From Actinomycetota bacterium (lineage in GTDB: Bacteria; Actinomycetota; Geothermincolia; Geothermincolales; RBG-13-55-18), in contig JBFLWJ010000012.1 of the NCBI GenBank assembly GCA_040757835.1, positions 37,789-101,788 on the forward strand: DNA of 64,000 bases, in the 5' to 3' direction. Positions 55,897 to 63,994 of the stretch are shown here, piece by piece. Below the pieces are notes generated by a model. That model ran no database searches and was not told the origin of the DNA. It worked only from the letters and a program-made list of their open reading frames with translations. A program made the translations under genes and the position numbers. The number at the start of each line of letters is the position of its first letter. Position 1 is the first letter of the stretch.

Positions 55897-56733
55897 ATGA
55901 GTCCCGACGAGGGACGGCCGCTCAAGATATCCGACCTGGAGAGGATAACGGGCGTGGGCCGCAGCACCATCCACTACTACCTGCGGGAGGGGCTGCTCTC
56001 GCCTCCGCGGCGTACCGGGAAGACCATGGCCTACTACGACGCCGGGCACGTCGAGGAACTGCGCCGCATCCGCGACCTGCAGGAGGAGGGATATCCTCTC
56101 ACCCTCATCAGGGATATGAAGGACGGTTCCCGGGGATGGAAGGAGCAGGACACCGTGGAGACGGCTCCTTCCGCGGATAAGAAGGCCCAGATCATGGAAA
56201 AGGCGGTGGAGGTCTTCGCCCGCAAGGGGTACCACAACACCCGCATCAGCGATATCACCCGTGCCGTGGGCCTGGGACACAGTACCTTCTATCTCTACTT
56301 CCCCTCCAAGAAGGCCATGTTCATGGAATGCGTGGACCAGGTCTTCCAGACCATGTTCAGCGGGGTGTGGGAGGAGATCAAGCACGAACAGGATCCCCTG
56401 AAGCGCATGAGGATGAGGGGCGAGGCGGTCTTGAAATACCACCCCGAGTTCCTCGACATCCTGCACGTGCTGCATGGCACTATGGAGGACGATCCACGCA
56501 TGGAGGCCAAGCGCAAGGAGATATACGCTTCAATCGCCAAGACGGTGCAGCGGGACATCAACAAGGCCATCAAAGAGGGAATGATACCCGGGGTCAACAC
56601 GGAGATCGCAAGTTATATGCTGGTGGGCTGGCTGGAGACGGCGCCGCTCCTGCTCAACCTGGATAAGGGCTATACCGTTGACCAGCTTCTGGACACCCTG
56701 GACGAGATCTTCTCTAAGACGCGCGGCGGATAG
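55897..56733 (+). CDS. MerR-TetR fusion transcriptional regulator
   Basis: 278 aa with two DNA-binding domains. Residues about 8-75 are a MerR winged helix (LKISDLERITGVGRSTIHYY, EGLLSPPRRTGKTMAYYD). Residues about 96-142 are a TetR helix-turn-helix (IMEKAVEVFARKGYHNTRI, GLGHSTFYLYFPSKKAMF), followed by an all-helical TetR-like ligand domain. GGAGGTTTGCC precedes the ATG. It is divergent from the long catabolic operon with a perfect palindrome between, so it is the obvious pathway regulator. The ligand is presumably an acyl-CoA or substrate. Confidence 0.9.
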   Translation: MSPDEGRPLKISDLERITGVGRSTIHYYLREGLLSPPRRTGKTMAYYDAGHVEELRRIRDLQEEGYPLTLIRDMKDGSRGWKEQDTVETAPSADKKAQIMEKAVEVFARKGYHNTRISDITRAVGLGHSTFYLYFPSKKAMFMECVDQVFQTMFSGVWEEIKHEQDPLKRMRMRGEAVLKYHPEFLDILHVLHGTMEDDPRMEAKRKEIYASIAKTVQRDINKAIKEGMIPGVNTEIASYMLVGWLETAPLLLNLDKGYTVDQLLDTLDEIFSKTRGG

Positions 56734-56762
56734 GCCGTCCGCTCAAAGCACAAGGAGGGGTT

Positions 56763-57791
56763 ATGGCAGAGAGCTTCATCGTTGACGTACAGAACCATGT
56801 TCTTCCGCTCGACCTCATAAGCGGCGCCGTCACCGCGGGGATCGTGGATGCGAGTGCGCTGCCCGCGACCGTGAAATGGCGCGGCATTACCTTCGCGACC
56901 TCACAGGACATGGTCGACGTCGACAAGCACATGCGGGCATGCACGGAAGCGGGGCTCACCCACGTCATGCTCCATATGCCGATGGTCGTGACCATCGCCT
57001 ATGAGGTCATGGGCATGCCGGCCATCGAAGCGGCGAGGGTGCATAACGACACCATGGCCGAGATCCGCGACCGCTACCCGGACATCGTCTTTCCCTATGG
57101 GACGGTGCGGCCTCACGACGGTGCCCAAGCGGTTGAGGAGGCCGCGAGGTGCATCGATGAGTTGGGCTTCAAAGCTCTGGCCATCGACACCAGCTACGGC
57201 ACCACCGATCGCCTCTTCCCCCACACCGTCGAGTGCTTCGAGTTCTGGGAATACGTCAATGACATGGGGATCGCGGTATACGTCCATCCCGCCATGCTCT
57301 GCTACGGCTGGGAGTGGATGGACCGCTACAAGTTCGACGAGACGGTCGCCAGACCGGCAGAGACAGCCCTCTGTGCATCGCTGATGATCATGACGGGGCT
57401 GTTCGACCGTTTCCCGCAGCTGCGGATCATCCTGGCCCACATGGGGGGCGGCTTTCCTATGTGCCTGTCGCGGCTGGAGTTCGGGCATCGCCTTGGATAC
57501 GATGGGATCCCGGAGTACCAGAAGCCGAAGAATATCAGGGCGCCAAGAGAATACGTTAGGGAAAACCTGTGGGCGGACACCATGGGTTTCGATGCCGCCG
57601 GGATCAGGCACGCCATCGAGGTCTTCGGCGTGGACCATGTCATGCTCGGGACCGACTACGGCCCCATTCCCATCTCGCCCGCGGAACACATAGACATCGT
57701 CCGCCACGACCTGGGCCTGACGCAGGCGGAGCAGGAAAAGATACTGGGGTTGAACGCTAAGGAACTGTTCGGCCTGACGGCTCAGGCATGA
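56763..57791 (+). CDS. Amidohydrolase-2 family protein (ACMSD-like)
   Basis: 342 aa TIM barrel. The first metal motif reads Q-N-H (VDVQNHVLP) instead of HxH. Later ligands are VYVHPAML, ILAHMGGGFP and LGTDYGPIP. ACMSD-related decarboxylases normally use HxH or ExH, so a Gln at the first position may weaken or change metal binding. AAGGAGGGGTT precedes the ATG, 29 bp after the MerR-TetR gene, so they are probably cotranscribed. Candidate decarboxylase or ring-opening hydrolase; distinct from the ExH copy at 38278. Confidence 0.82.
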   Translation: MAESFIVDVQNHVLPLDLISGAVTAGIVDASALPATVKWRGITFATSQDMVDVDKHMRACTEAGLTHVMLHMPMVVTIAYEVMGMPAIEAARVHNDTMAEIRDRYPDIVFPYGTVRPHDGAQAVEEAARCIDELGFKALAIDTSYGTTDRLFPHTVECFEFWEYVNDMGIAVYVHPAMLCYGWEWMDRYKFDETVARPAETALCASLMIMTGLFDRFPQLRIILAHMGGGFPMCLSRLEFGHRLGYDGIPEYQKPKNIRAPREYVRENLWADTMGFDAAGIRHAIEVFGVDHVMLGTDYGPIPISPAEHIDIVRHDLGLTQAEQEKILGLNAKELFGLTAQA

Positions 57792-58024
57792 GTATCCATG
57801 AACCCGCCCCTCAAAGCGGGAGAGTAGCGAGCCCCGTCAAGCCCATAGATGATATCTTCTCCCTGCCCTCTTGAGTGCCCCTGGTCACCGCGTACAACGC
57901 GACATGGCGTGCATATCCCGGGCAAATTATCAATGCCATTTCGCATGCGGCACGCTAGGATAGAAGTTGTAATGATCTCTTAGAGTCGGCGCATGCCTGC
58001 GGAGAATCAAGGAGGGAAACGACC

Positions 58025-59512
58025 ATGAGGACCAAGCAACAGTATATCGAAGGCCTCGCGAAGATGGGGCGCAACGTCTATTTTAACGGCGAGAAGATCG
58101 ACCGCGACTGCGAGCTGCAGATGGACTGCCTCAACGTCATCGGAACCACCTTCGACGAGGCGGAGAAGCCGGAGAACGCGGAGCTCATGACCGCGACCTC
58201 CCACCTCACCGGCCACACCATCAACCGCTTCACCCATATCCACCAGAACACCGACGACCTGCACAAGAAGCAGGACATGACCCGCTTCCTGTGCCAGAAA
58301 GTGGGGGGATGCATCCAGCGCTGCATGGGCATCGACGGCACCAACGCCATTTACAACGCCTCCTACGAGGCGGACAAGCAAAACGAAGGCACCACCGAGT
58401 ACCACGAAAACTTCAAGAAATGGCTCGTCCGCTTCCAGGACGAGGACCTGGTGGGGTGCTGCGCCCAGACGGACGTCAAGGGCGACCGCATGCTGCGCCC
58501 GGCCGACCAGCCCAATCCCGGCGCCTACGTACACATCAAGGAGAGGCTGGCGGACGGCATCGTGGTAGAGGGCTGCAAACTGCACATCTCCGAGGCCTCG
58601 GTGGCCGACGAGATCCTGGTGCTGCCCACCCGCGCCCTCAGGCCTGAAGACGCGGACTACGCCGTGGCCTTCGCGGTCCCCGGCGACTGGGAAGGCCTGA
58701 AGCACGTGGTGACCATCCACAACCTGCGGCCGCGGGAGGTATACAAGCGGGGGTTCGTCCCCGGCGCCACCGACTCTTACCTCATCTTCGAGGACTGCTT
58801 CGTCCCATGGGAGAGGGTCTTCCTGGCCGGCGAATACGTGCACGGCGGCGCCCTGGCCCTGCTCTTCGCACTCTTCCACCGCCATTCCTATTCGGGGTGC
58901 AAGCCGGCCATCGGCGATGTCATCCTGGGGACGGCAGCCCTGGCGGCGGAGATGAACAACATCCACAAGCAGCCCCACGTGCGGGAGAAGCTGGCTGAGA
59001 TCATCCTCACCAGCGAGCTTGGTTACGCAGCGGGCTACACCGCGTCGGACCTGGGCAAGCCCGAGGTCTACATCCCGGGGGTAGGGTTCATGCCCTACGG
59101 CCCCGGCTCCTACATCCCCAACTCCATCTACTGTAACGTGGGCCGCTGCCTCACCGGCGAAGCGGTGTGGCGCGAATCGGAGATACTCTGCGATATCGCG
59201 GGCGGCGTGGTGGCCACCTTCCCCCACGAGAAGGACTTCGAGAACCCGGAGACCGGCGAGCTGCTGCTGAAGTACACCAAGCGCAACCCGCACGTCCCGG
59301 CGGAGGACCAGGCGCAGTTCTGGCGGTACCTCGGCGACCTCATGTGCTCGGCAACGGGCGGGATCGTGAACATCGGGAACTACCACGGCGGCGGTTCGCC
59401 CATCATGGAGCAGATCGCCATCACCACCCAGTATGATATAGAGTCCCGCAAGAAGCTGGTGCGCTACCTGGCGGGGATGAGCGGCGGAGACCGCGACGCC
59501 CTCGACAAGTAA
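58025..59512 (+). CDS. 4-hydroxybutyryl-CoA dehydratase-type enzyme (AbfD/HpaB family)
   Basis: 495 aa. The [4Fe-4S] ligands of 4-hydroxybutyryl-CoA dehydratase (Cys99-x3-Cys103, His292-x6-Cys299 in the clostridial enzyme) appear as C96-x3-C100 (GGCIQRCMG) and H285-x6-C292 (HRHSYSGC), so this is the radical dehydratase branch and not the flavin monooxygenase HpaB. FAD is held in an acyl-CoA-dehydrogenase-like fold. The reaction would be dehydration of a 4-hydroxyacyl-CoA or a vinylacetyl-CoA isomerisation. AAGGAGGG precedes the ATG. It stands alone after a 233-bp spacer; a cyclic or branched analogue may be the substrate. Confidence 0.87.
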   Translation: MRTKQQYIEGLAKMGRNVYFNGEKIDRDCELQMDCLNVIGTTFDEAEKPENAELMTATSHLTGHTINRFTHIHQNTDDLHKKQDMTRFLCQKVGGCIQRCMGIDGTNAIYNASYEADKQNEGTTEYHENFKKWLVRFQDEDLVGCCAQTDVKGDRMLRPADQPNPGAYVHIKERLADGIVVEGCKLHISEASVADEILVLPTRALRPEDADYAVAFAVPGDWEGLKHVVTIHNLRPREVYKRGFVPGATDSYLIFEDCFVPWERVFLAGEYVHGGALALLFALFHRHSYSGCKPAIGDVILGTAALAAEMNNIHKQPHVREKLAEIILTSELGYAAGYTASDLGKPEVYIPGVGFMPYGPGSYIPNSIYCNVGRCLTGEAVWRESEILCDIAGGVVATFPHEKDFENPETGELLLKYTKRNPHVPAEDQAQFWRYLGDLMCSATGGIVNIGNYHGGGSPIMEQIAITTQYDIESRKKLVRYLAGMSGGDRDALDK

Positions 59513-59538
59513 CGCGAAAGCTTCGAGGGTCCTGGGGA

Positions 59539-59962
59539 TCATCGAGTGCCAATGCCCCCCGAGGAATACCTCCGGGGGCAATTATCGGGAGGCAGCGATG
59601 GTGGCCTTGGTCTCTCCATGGAAAGATCCGCAATGAAATGCTCCTGGCCCTGGTAGGATCCATCTCGCGCTCCCGCAGCCTTGAGCACCTTGAAGCAGGG
59701 GCCGTTAGCACAGATAAGATAGAAGCGGAGGTTAGATCCCTTTGTCCTGTCTCTCATCCTCGAGAGCATATGTATTCCCTGCGAATCCATGAAATCCAGT
59801 TGGTTGAGGTCGACTGCGAAAACCGTCCCCGGATTCAAGCGCCGCGGCTAATGTTGCTTCGAATTCCGCCCGGGCTGACAGGTCCAACTCACCATGAAGC
59901 GCGACTATGGTACCGCTTTCCGTGTGAGATAAAGAACCCGGTTCTTCAACTGTTTGTCTCAT
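59539..59962 (-). pseudogene. STAS-domain (anti-sigma factor antagonist) gene with a frameshift
   Basis: The first part (59962 to about 59830) encodes the N-terminal half of a STAS domain (GTIVALHGELDLSARAEFEA). The second part, in another frame, encodes the rest (FAVDLNQLDFMDSQGIHML with the conserved Ser region). Removing one base from the CCCC run at 59827-59830 joins them into one protein of about 140 aa reading ESGTVFAVDLNQLDFMDS. Start ATG overlaps the stop of the zinc-ribbon gene (ATGA). It is either a recent mutation, a homopolymer sequencing error or a slip site. STAS proteins regulate partner-switching anti-sigma kinases; none is nearby. Confidence 0.78.
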
Positions 59963-60180
59963 CCCGCTTTGACCTTCCGCCTCAAAGCTTCAGCACTCCA
60001 CCGGGAGTCTCCGTTGCGATTCATTCCGTAAATCGTCGTCTCCGATTCCTTGGGCAGCCGCCGTATTCGCTCTTGCACCCTCTTATGGCTCAAAGAATGG
60101 TCCTCATAGCAGACCTGGCACATATCGAATTCTATCGAACCCGCGCTTCCGCAGCGATGACAACGTTTGGGTTTCGTCAT
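59959..60180 (-). CDS. Small zinc-ribbon protein
   Basis: 73 aa. Two CxxC knuckles, C7-x2-C10 and C21-x2-C24, then a basic helical tail (about 28-73). ATG 60180 is chosen: GGAGGTGATT lies about 6 bp upstream, while the TTG two codons earlier overlaps that site. The stop overlaps the start of the STAS gene, so the two are coupled. Function unknown; it could bind nucleic acid or the STAS product. Confidence 0.65.
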   Translation of the reverse strand: MTKPKRCHRCGSAGSIEFDMCQVCYEDHSLSHKRVQERIRRLPKESETTIYGMNRNGDSRWSAEALRRKVKAG

Positions 60181-60230
60181 CGTCAATCACCTCCAAGCCG
60201 GCACTTTCAAAACGATTGTCTACGATGCCA

Positions 60231-60275
60231 AGATAATATATTATCTCATTAATAATGTCATATTTTATTATTAAT
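60231..60275. promoter_or_regulatory. AT-rich palindromes between divergent zinc-ribbon and MerR genes
   Basis: A perfect 16-bp palindrome AGATAATATATTATCT (60231-60246) and a 9-bp inverted repeat ATTAATAAT/ATTATTAAT (60248-60256, 60267-60275). The surrounding 120 bp is far more AT-rich than the window. Probable operator/promoter region for one or both genes. Confidence 0.55.
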
Positions 60276-60311
60276 ATTTACAAATTTATATCTATATTCT
60301 ATACATATTAT

Positions 60312-60692
60312 ATGGCAATAAATAAGGAGGGGACGACAAGCCGCAAGGCGCGGCTGCTGGAGGGCCATGAAGACACTCCGCTATATAGCATAGGGGTTGC
60401 CTCACGGCTTCTTGGTTGTGATCCGAGTGCATTGAGACGATATGAGAAGGCGGGGCTAATAGAGCCACAGAGGACCGGGGGCAACACACGGCTTTATTCC
60501 GAGAATCAGCTTGAACGGCTGAGGGACATACAGGGGCTTATCGAAGTCGATGACGTAAATATGGCGGGTATAAACATTATCCTGAGCCTGAAGAAAGAGG
60601 TAGAGGACCTGAAGGAAGAGATAGCTGTACTAAGAAAGGAACTAGCGTTTCTCAAGGATAAGGCGAATAAAAAGGACAAACATCGCGGTTAA
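60312..60692 (+). CDS. MerR-family regulator, HspR-like
   Basis: 126 aa from ATG 60312. The winged helix is PLYSIGVASRLLGCDPSALRRYEKAGLIEP, with wing GGNTRLYSENQLERL, as in HspR. A Leu/Glu/Lys coiled coil (about 85-120) and a basic tail follow. No effector domain. There is no ribosome site before 60312 or before the in-frame ATG at 60255, so translation may be leaderless or start elsewhere. HspR represses chaperone genes, but no dnaK or clp genes are seen here. Confidence 0.85.
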   Translation: MAINKEGTTSRKARLLEGHEDTPLYSIGVASRLLGCDPSALRRYEKAGLIEPQRTGGNTRLYSENQLERLRDIQGLIEVDDVNMAGINIILSLKKEVEDLKEEIAVLRKELAFLKDKANKKDKHRG

Positions 60693-61380
60693 AGACGAAG
60701 CAAGGAAATCTTCCCTGCAAGGCCCTCCCGCATCTTCAGGGCGTGCAAGGTGCTCGCTCTCTGTTCCTCCTGTCGCAACAGTATGATCGAGCAATGCAAG
60801 GAAAGGACCTGTGTGGGCCCACACCGCTTCCACCCAGGCTTTCCCGCACATCGCCGGAACGGCAACCCCCGGCGCCAGAACGGGATAGAGTATCAAGGGA
60901 ATGCGAGCCGGCTGCAGCTTTAACGTTTTGCACGACCGAATTCGGGCAGGGGAATGCTATCGTAAGGCAGGAAATGCAGGTCCCATGAGCGTGGCGGAGG
61001 AAAGCCACTAGGTACTTCCGGGGTACGCCATTGCGGTCGCCGGTTGGTCCGCCAGGCGATACCGCCTCGATATCCGTCCGAATGGGACTTCTCTGGAGGT
61101 TGAGCATGGATAGTAGCGCTGGCAGTTCGGAGGTGTCACGTTAGAAGCCAATAGGTTTCGGGCCTGCACGAGGAAGTGGTCTTCTCCGAGAACTCCGCGA
61201 TACTGAGTTTGGCAACAGGCCCGGTTCAGGACTTGGCCTGCTCGCTTAGATTACCGGGACAACCGCAGGCTGACCTTTCGGACGAGCGGGTATAATTAGG
61301 TTATGGTCATGCTAATGGAAGAGCGGCGGGATCTCACTCCTTCATCAGTCTAGAAACGCGGCGTTTGATATTTACGGGTG
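60693..61380. other. Long stretch (688 bp) with no recognised gene
   Basis: Frames here are short, lack ribosome sites and show no familiar motifs. There is a TATAAT at 61291-61296 that could serve the kinase gene downstream. Parts (about 60980-61250) are rich in short complementary segments, so a structured RNA or a decayed gene is possible, but I could match it to no known RNA family (not RNase P, tmRNA or group II intron domain V). Confidence 0.4.
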
Positions 61381-63744
61381 ATGCATATGGGGGGCTGTAC
61401 CGAGGACAAGTCATGGTTTGCGGAGGTAGCGCATCGGACGTGGAGCCGCTTCTTGTGCCGTGGGCACGGAGAGGCGCAGGAGATGGAGCCGCGCTACAGG
61501 GACCTGTATGAGAATGCGCCCGTGGCATATTTCTCCATCGGTACGGATGGACGTATACTGGACTGCAACAAGGCCGCTGAGAGCTTTCTGGGCTATACGG
61601 CGGAGGAGTTGCGCAAGCTCAAGGTATTAGACCTCTATGCCGAGGAATCCGTGCCCAAAGCCATGCAGATCTTCGAGCGGTTCAAACAGGGCGTCCCGGT
61701 GGAGAATGAGGAGCTAGTCTATATCGGGAAGGACGGCGCCATAGCTCACGGCCTCCTCTCCATAAACCCCTTGAAGGATAAAGACGGCAATGTCATCGCC
61801 AGCCGTTCGGTGGTCATAGATATCGGCGAGCGTAGACGGATCGAGGGAGCTTTAAGGGAGAGCGAGGAGAAGTACCGGGAGTTGTTCGAGAACATGAGCA
61901 GCGGGGTGGCGATGTACGAGGCGGTCGAAGGCGGGGAGGACTTCGTGTTCGTCGATTTCAACCGGGCGGGTGAGAGGATAGAGGGAGTAACAAGGGGGAG
62001 CGTCGTCGGCAGGAGGGTTACGGAGGCCTTCCCGGGGGTTGAGGAGTTCGGTCTTCTCGAGGTCTTCCGCAGGGTGTGGAGGACGGGGGAACCCGAGCAT
62101 TTCCCCCTTGCCCAATACCGTGATGAGAGGATAACGGGATGGAGAGACAACTACGTCTACAGGCTCCCGGGCGGAGAGATAGTCGCTGTTTACGACGACG
62201 TGACGGAGCGAAAGAAGGCCGAAGAAAACCTGCGCAAGAGCGAGGAGTATCACCGTAAGCTGGTCGAGAGCGCCTACGACTTCTTCTCCGTACTCAACGA
62301 GGAAGGAAGCCATCGCTACATAAGCCCATCGGTGAAGCGGGTGATGGGCTACGAGCCCGGGGAGCTGATGCAGAAAAATTCCTTGGACCTCATCCACCCC
62401 GAGGACAGGCAAAAGGCCATGGAGGCGTTTTCCGGTATGACTAGGAGCCCTGGAAGCGAGATCCACCTGGAATACCGTGCCAGGCACAGGGACGGGACAT
62501 GGAGAGTCCAGGAGACGGTGGCGAGGAACCTGCTCCATGACCCGGTTGTCAGGGGCATCGTTGCCAACACCCGCGATATAACCGAACAGAACCTGGCCAC
62601 GGAAGCGCTGAAGAGCATCAATCGCCTCTTCCTCAGCCTGGGGGCGGACCTCATCGCCAACCTGGAGAGGATAATAGCGGCCGCCCGGGAGATCCTTGGC
62701 GCGGAGCTGGTCAACTACTGCAGAATAGAGAGGGGGAGGCTGATCTGCGCTCTCTCCACTGCGCCGGGGGAGGCGCCCAGGCCCGTAGGCAAGCCTGAGG
62801 ACCACATCTGCTACGAGGTTATAAGCGGAGGCGGTGCACCCCTGGTTATCGAGGACCTGGACGCCACTAGCTACGCGGAAAGCGATCCCTACGTAAGGAG
62901 ATACGGACTCAGGTCCTTCCTGGGATACCCGGTGGTCCTGGAGGGAAAGACTATGGGCTGCCTTTCCGTCTTCGATACCCTCAGGAGGAGTTTCTCCCAC
63001 GACGAGACAGAGCTTCTAGGTACTCTGGCCCGGGCCACGGCCATCGAGGAGGAGAGGCTGGCCCGCGAGGAGGAAATGAAGGATTTCATCGATATCGCCT
63101 CCCACGAGCTGCGCCACCCCGTGACCCTGATGAAGGGCTACGCCCTTAGCCTGCGGGATCTCTGGGAGCGGCTGGACCAGGAGAAGATAAAGGACATGCT
63201 TGACGCCATAGACCACGGGGCGGATCGCCTCAACAGGCTGGCGCTGGGCCTGCTGGACCTCTCCCGCATCGAGCGGGGACGCTTCAGGATAGAGAAGCGG
63301 GATGCGGAGCTTACCACGCTCGTCGAGCAAGTGGTGGATGAACTGCGTCGGGGTGGCGCAAGAAACGAGTTCGGGATCGACACTCCCGACGGGCCGGTTA
63401 CCATTGTCGTGGACCCCGAGAGGATAGCGGAGCTGCTCATTATCCTGCTGGAGAACGCCGTCAAGTTCTCGCCGCCCGAAGCGCCCGTCGAGATAGGGAT
63501 ATCACGAGGGGATTCGGAGGTGCTGGTGTCCGTCCTTGACCGGGGAGAAGGGGTGCCAGAGGACTACCGCGAGCTGGTTTTCCAGCGTTTCGTGCAGGTG
63601 GAGGACGCCCAGCACCACTCCATCCCCGGCATGGGCATGGGGCTGTATATCGCCAGGGAGATCGTGGAGGCCCACAGGGGCATGATCTGGTGCGAGCCCC
63701 GTGTAGGCGGAGGCTCGGCCTTCCGCTTCACCCTTCCCGCGTAA
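61381..63744 (+). CDS. Multi-PAS/GAF sensor histidine kinase
   Basis: About 787 aa; start uncertain (GTG 61378, ATG 61381 or 61387; no good ribosome site). Domains in order: PAS (about 35-155, YENAPVAYFSIGTDGRILDC), PAS (about 160-280), PAS with PAC (about 285-405, YDFFSVLNEEGSHRYISPS), GAF (about 410-555), HisKA with the phospho-acceptor in ASHELRHPVTLMKGYALSL, and HATPase (LLENAVKFSPPE, VLDRGEGVPEDY, GMGMGLYIAREIVEAH). No membrane segment and no receiver domain. The partner regulator is not in the window. A clear terminator hairpin follows about 100 bp downstream. Confidence 0.9.
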   Translation: MHMGGCTEDKSWFAEVAHRTWSRFLCRGHGEAQEMEPRYRDLYENAPVAYFSIGTDGRILDCNKAAESFLGYTAEELRKLKVLDLYAEESVPKAMQIFERFKQGVPVENEELVYIGKDGAIAHGLLSINPLKDKDGNVIASRSVVIDIGERRRIEGALRESEEKYRELFENMSSGVAMYEAVEGGEDFVFVDFNRAGERIEGVTRGSVVGRRVTEAFPGVEEFGLLEVFRRVWRTGEPEHFPLAQYRDERITGWRDNYVYRLPGGEIVAVYDDVTERKKAEENLRKSEEYHRKLVESAYDFFSVLNEEGSHRYISPSVKRVMGYEPGELMQKNSLDLIHPEDRQKAMEAFSGMTRSPGSEIHLEYRARHRDGTWRVQETVARNLLHDPVVRGIVANTRDITEQNLATEALKSINRLFLSLGADLIANLERIIAAAREILGAELVNYCRIERGRLICALSTAPGEAPRPVGKPEDHICYEVISGGGAPLVIEDLDATSYAESDPYVRRYGLRSFLGYPVVLEGKTMGCLSVFDTLRRSFSHDETELLGTLARATAIEEERLAREEEMKDFIDIASHELRHPVTLMKGYALSLRDLWERLDQEKIKDMLDAIDHGADRLNRLALGLLDLSRIERGRFRIEKRDAELTTLVEQVVDELRRGGARNEFGIDTPDGPVTIVVDPERIAELLIILLENAVKFSPPEAPVEIGISRGDSEVLVSVLDRGEGVPEDYRELVFQRFVQVEDAQHHSIPGMGMGLYIAREIVEAHRGMIWCEPRVGGGSAFRFTLPA

Positions 63745-63842
63745 GCTTTGGGGCCTCCAGGCCCGGAGCAACAGACGCTTTTGATACAATCAATACATCG
63801 GTCTTTTTGCAGGCTAGATCCATAATATTAACGGCAGGAAAA

Positions 63843-63865
63843 AAGCCGGGCACGAGGCCCGGCTT
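63843..63865 (+). terminator. Terminator-like hairpin after the histidine kinase gene
   Basis: Perfect 9-bp stem AAGCCGGGC/GCCCGGCTT with a 5-nt loop, preceded by an A-run and followed by a T-rich segment (CTATTGCTTT). Typical factor-independent terminator, possibly working in both directions. Confidence 0.75.
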
Positions 63866-63969
63866 CTATTGCTTTGGTGGGCGTTAAGGCCCTTGGAAGA
63901 CCTATCCCCACTTATTGTCCTCGAGGAAGCCGGATAGAGATGCCTTGCTTAATGTTTCAGTATATGATA

Positions 63970-63994
63970 TAGTTTCAGCATAATGCTGAAACTA
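63970..63994. promoter_or_regulatory. Perfect 25-bp palindrome at the right edge
   Basis: TAGTTTCAGCAT, a central A, and its exact reverse complement. A further GTTTCAG half-site lies at about 63954-63960. An ATG at 63983 inside the palindrome could open a leaderless gene reading MLKLAY to the window end. Likely an operator over the start of the next gene. Confidence 0.6.

Noticed and set aside
60980-61260. Possible RNase P RNA, tmRNA or group II intron RNA
   Set aside because: None of the hallmark conserved segments of these RNAs was found; left as an unassigned stretch.
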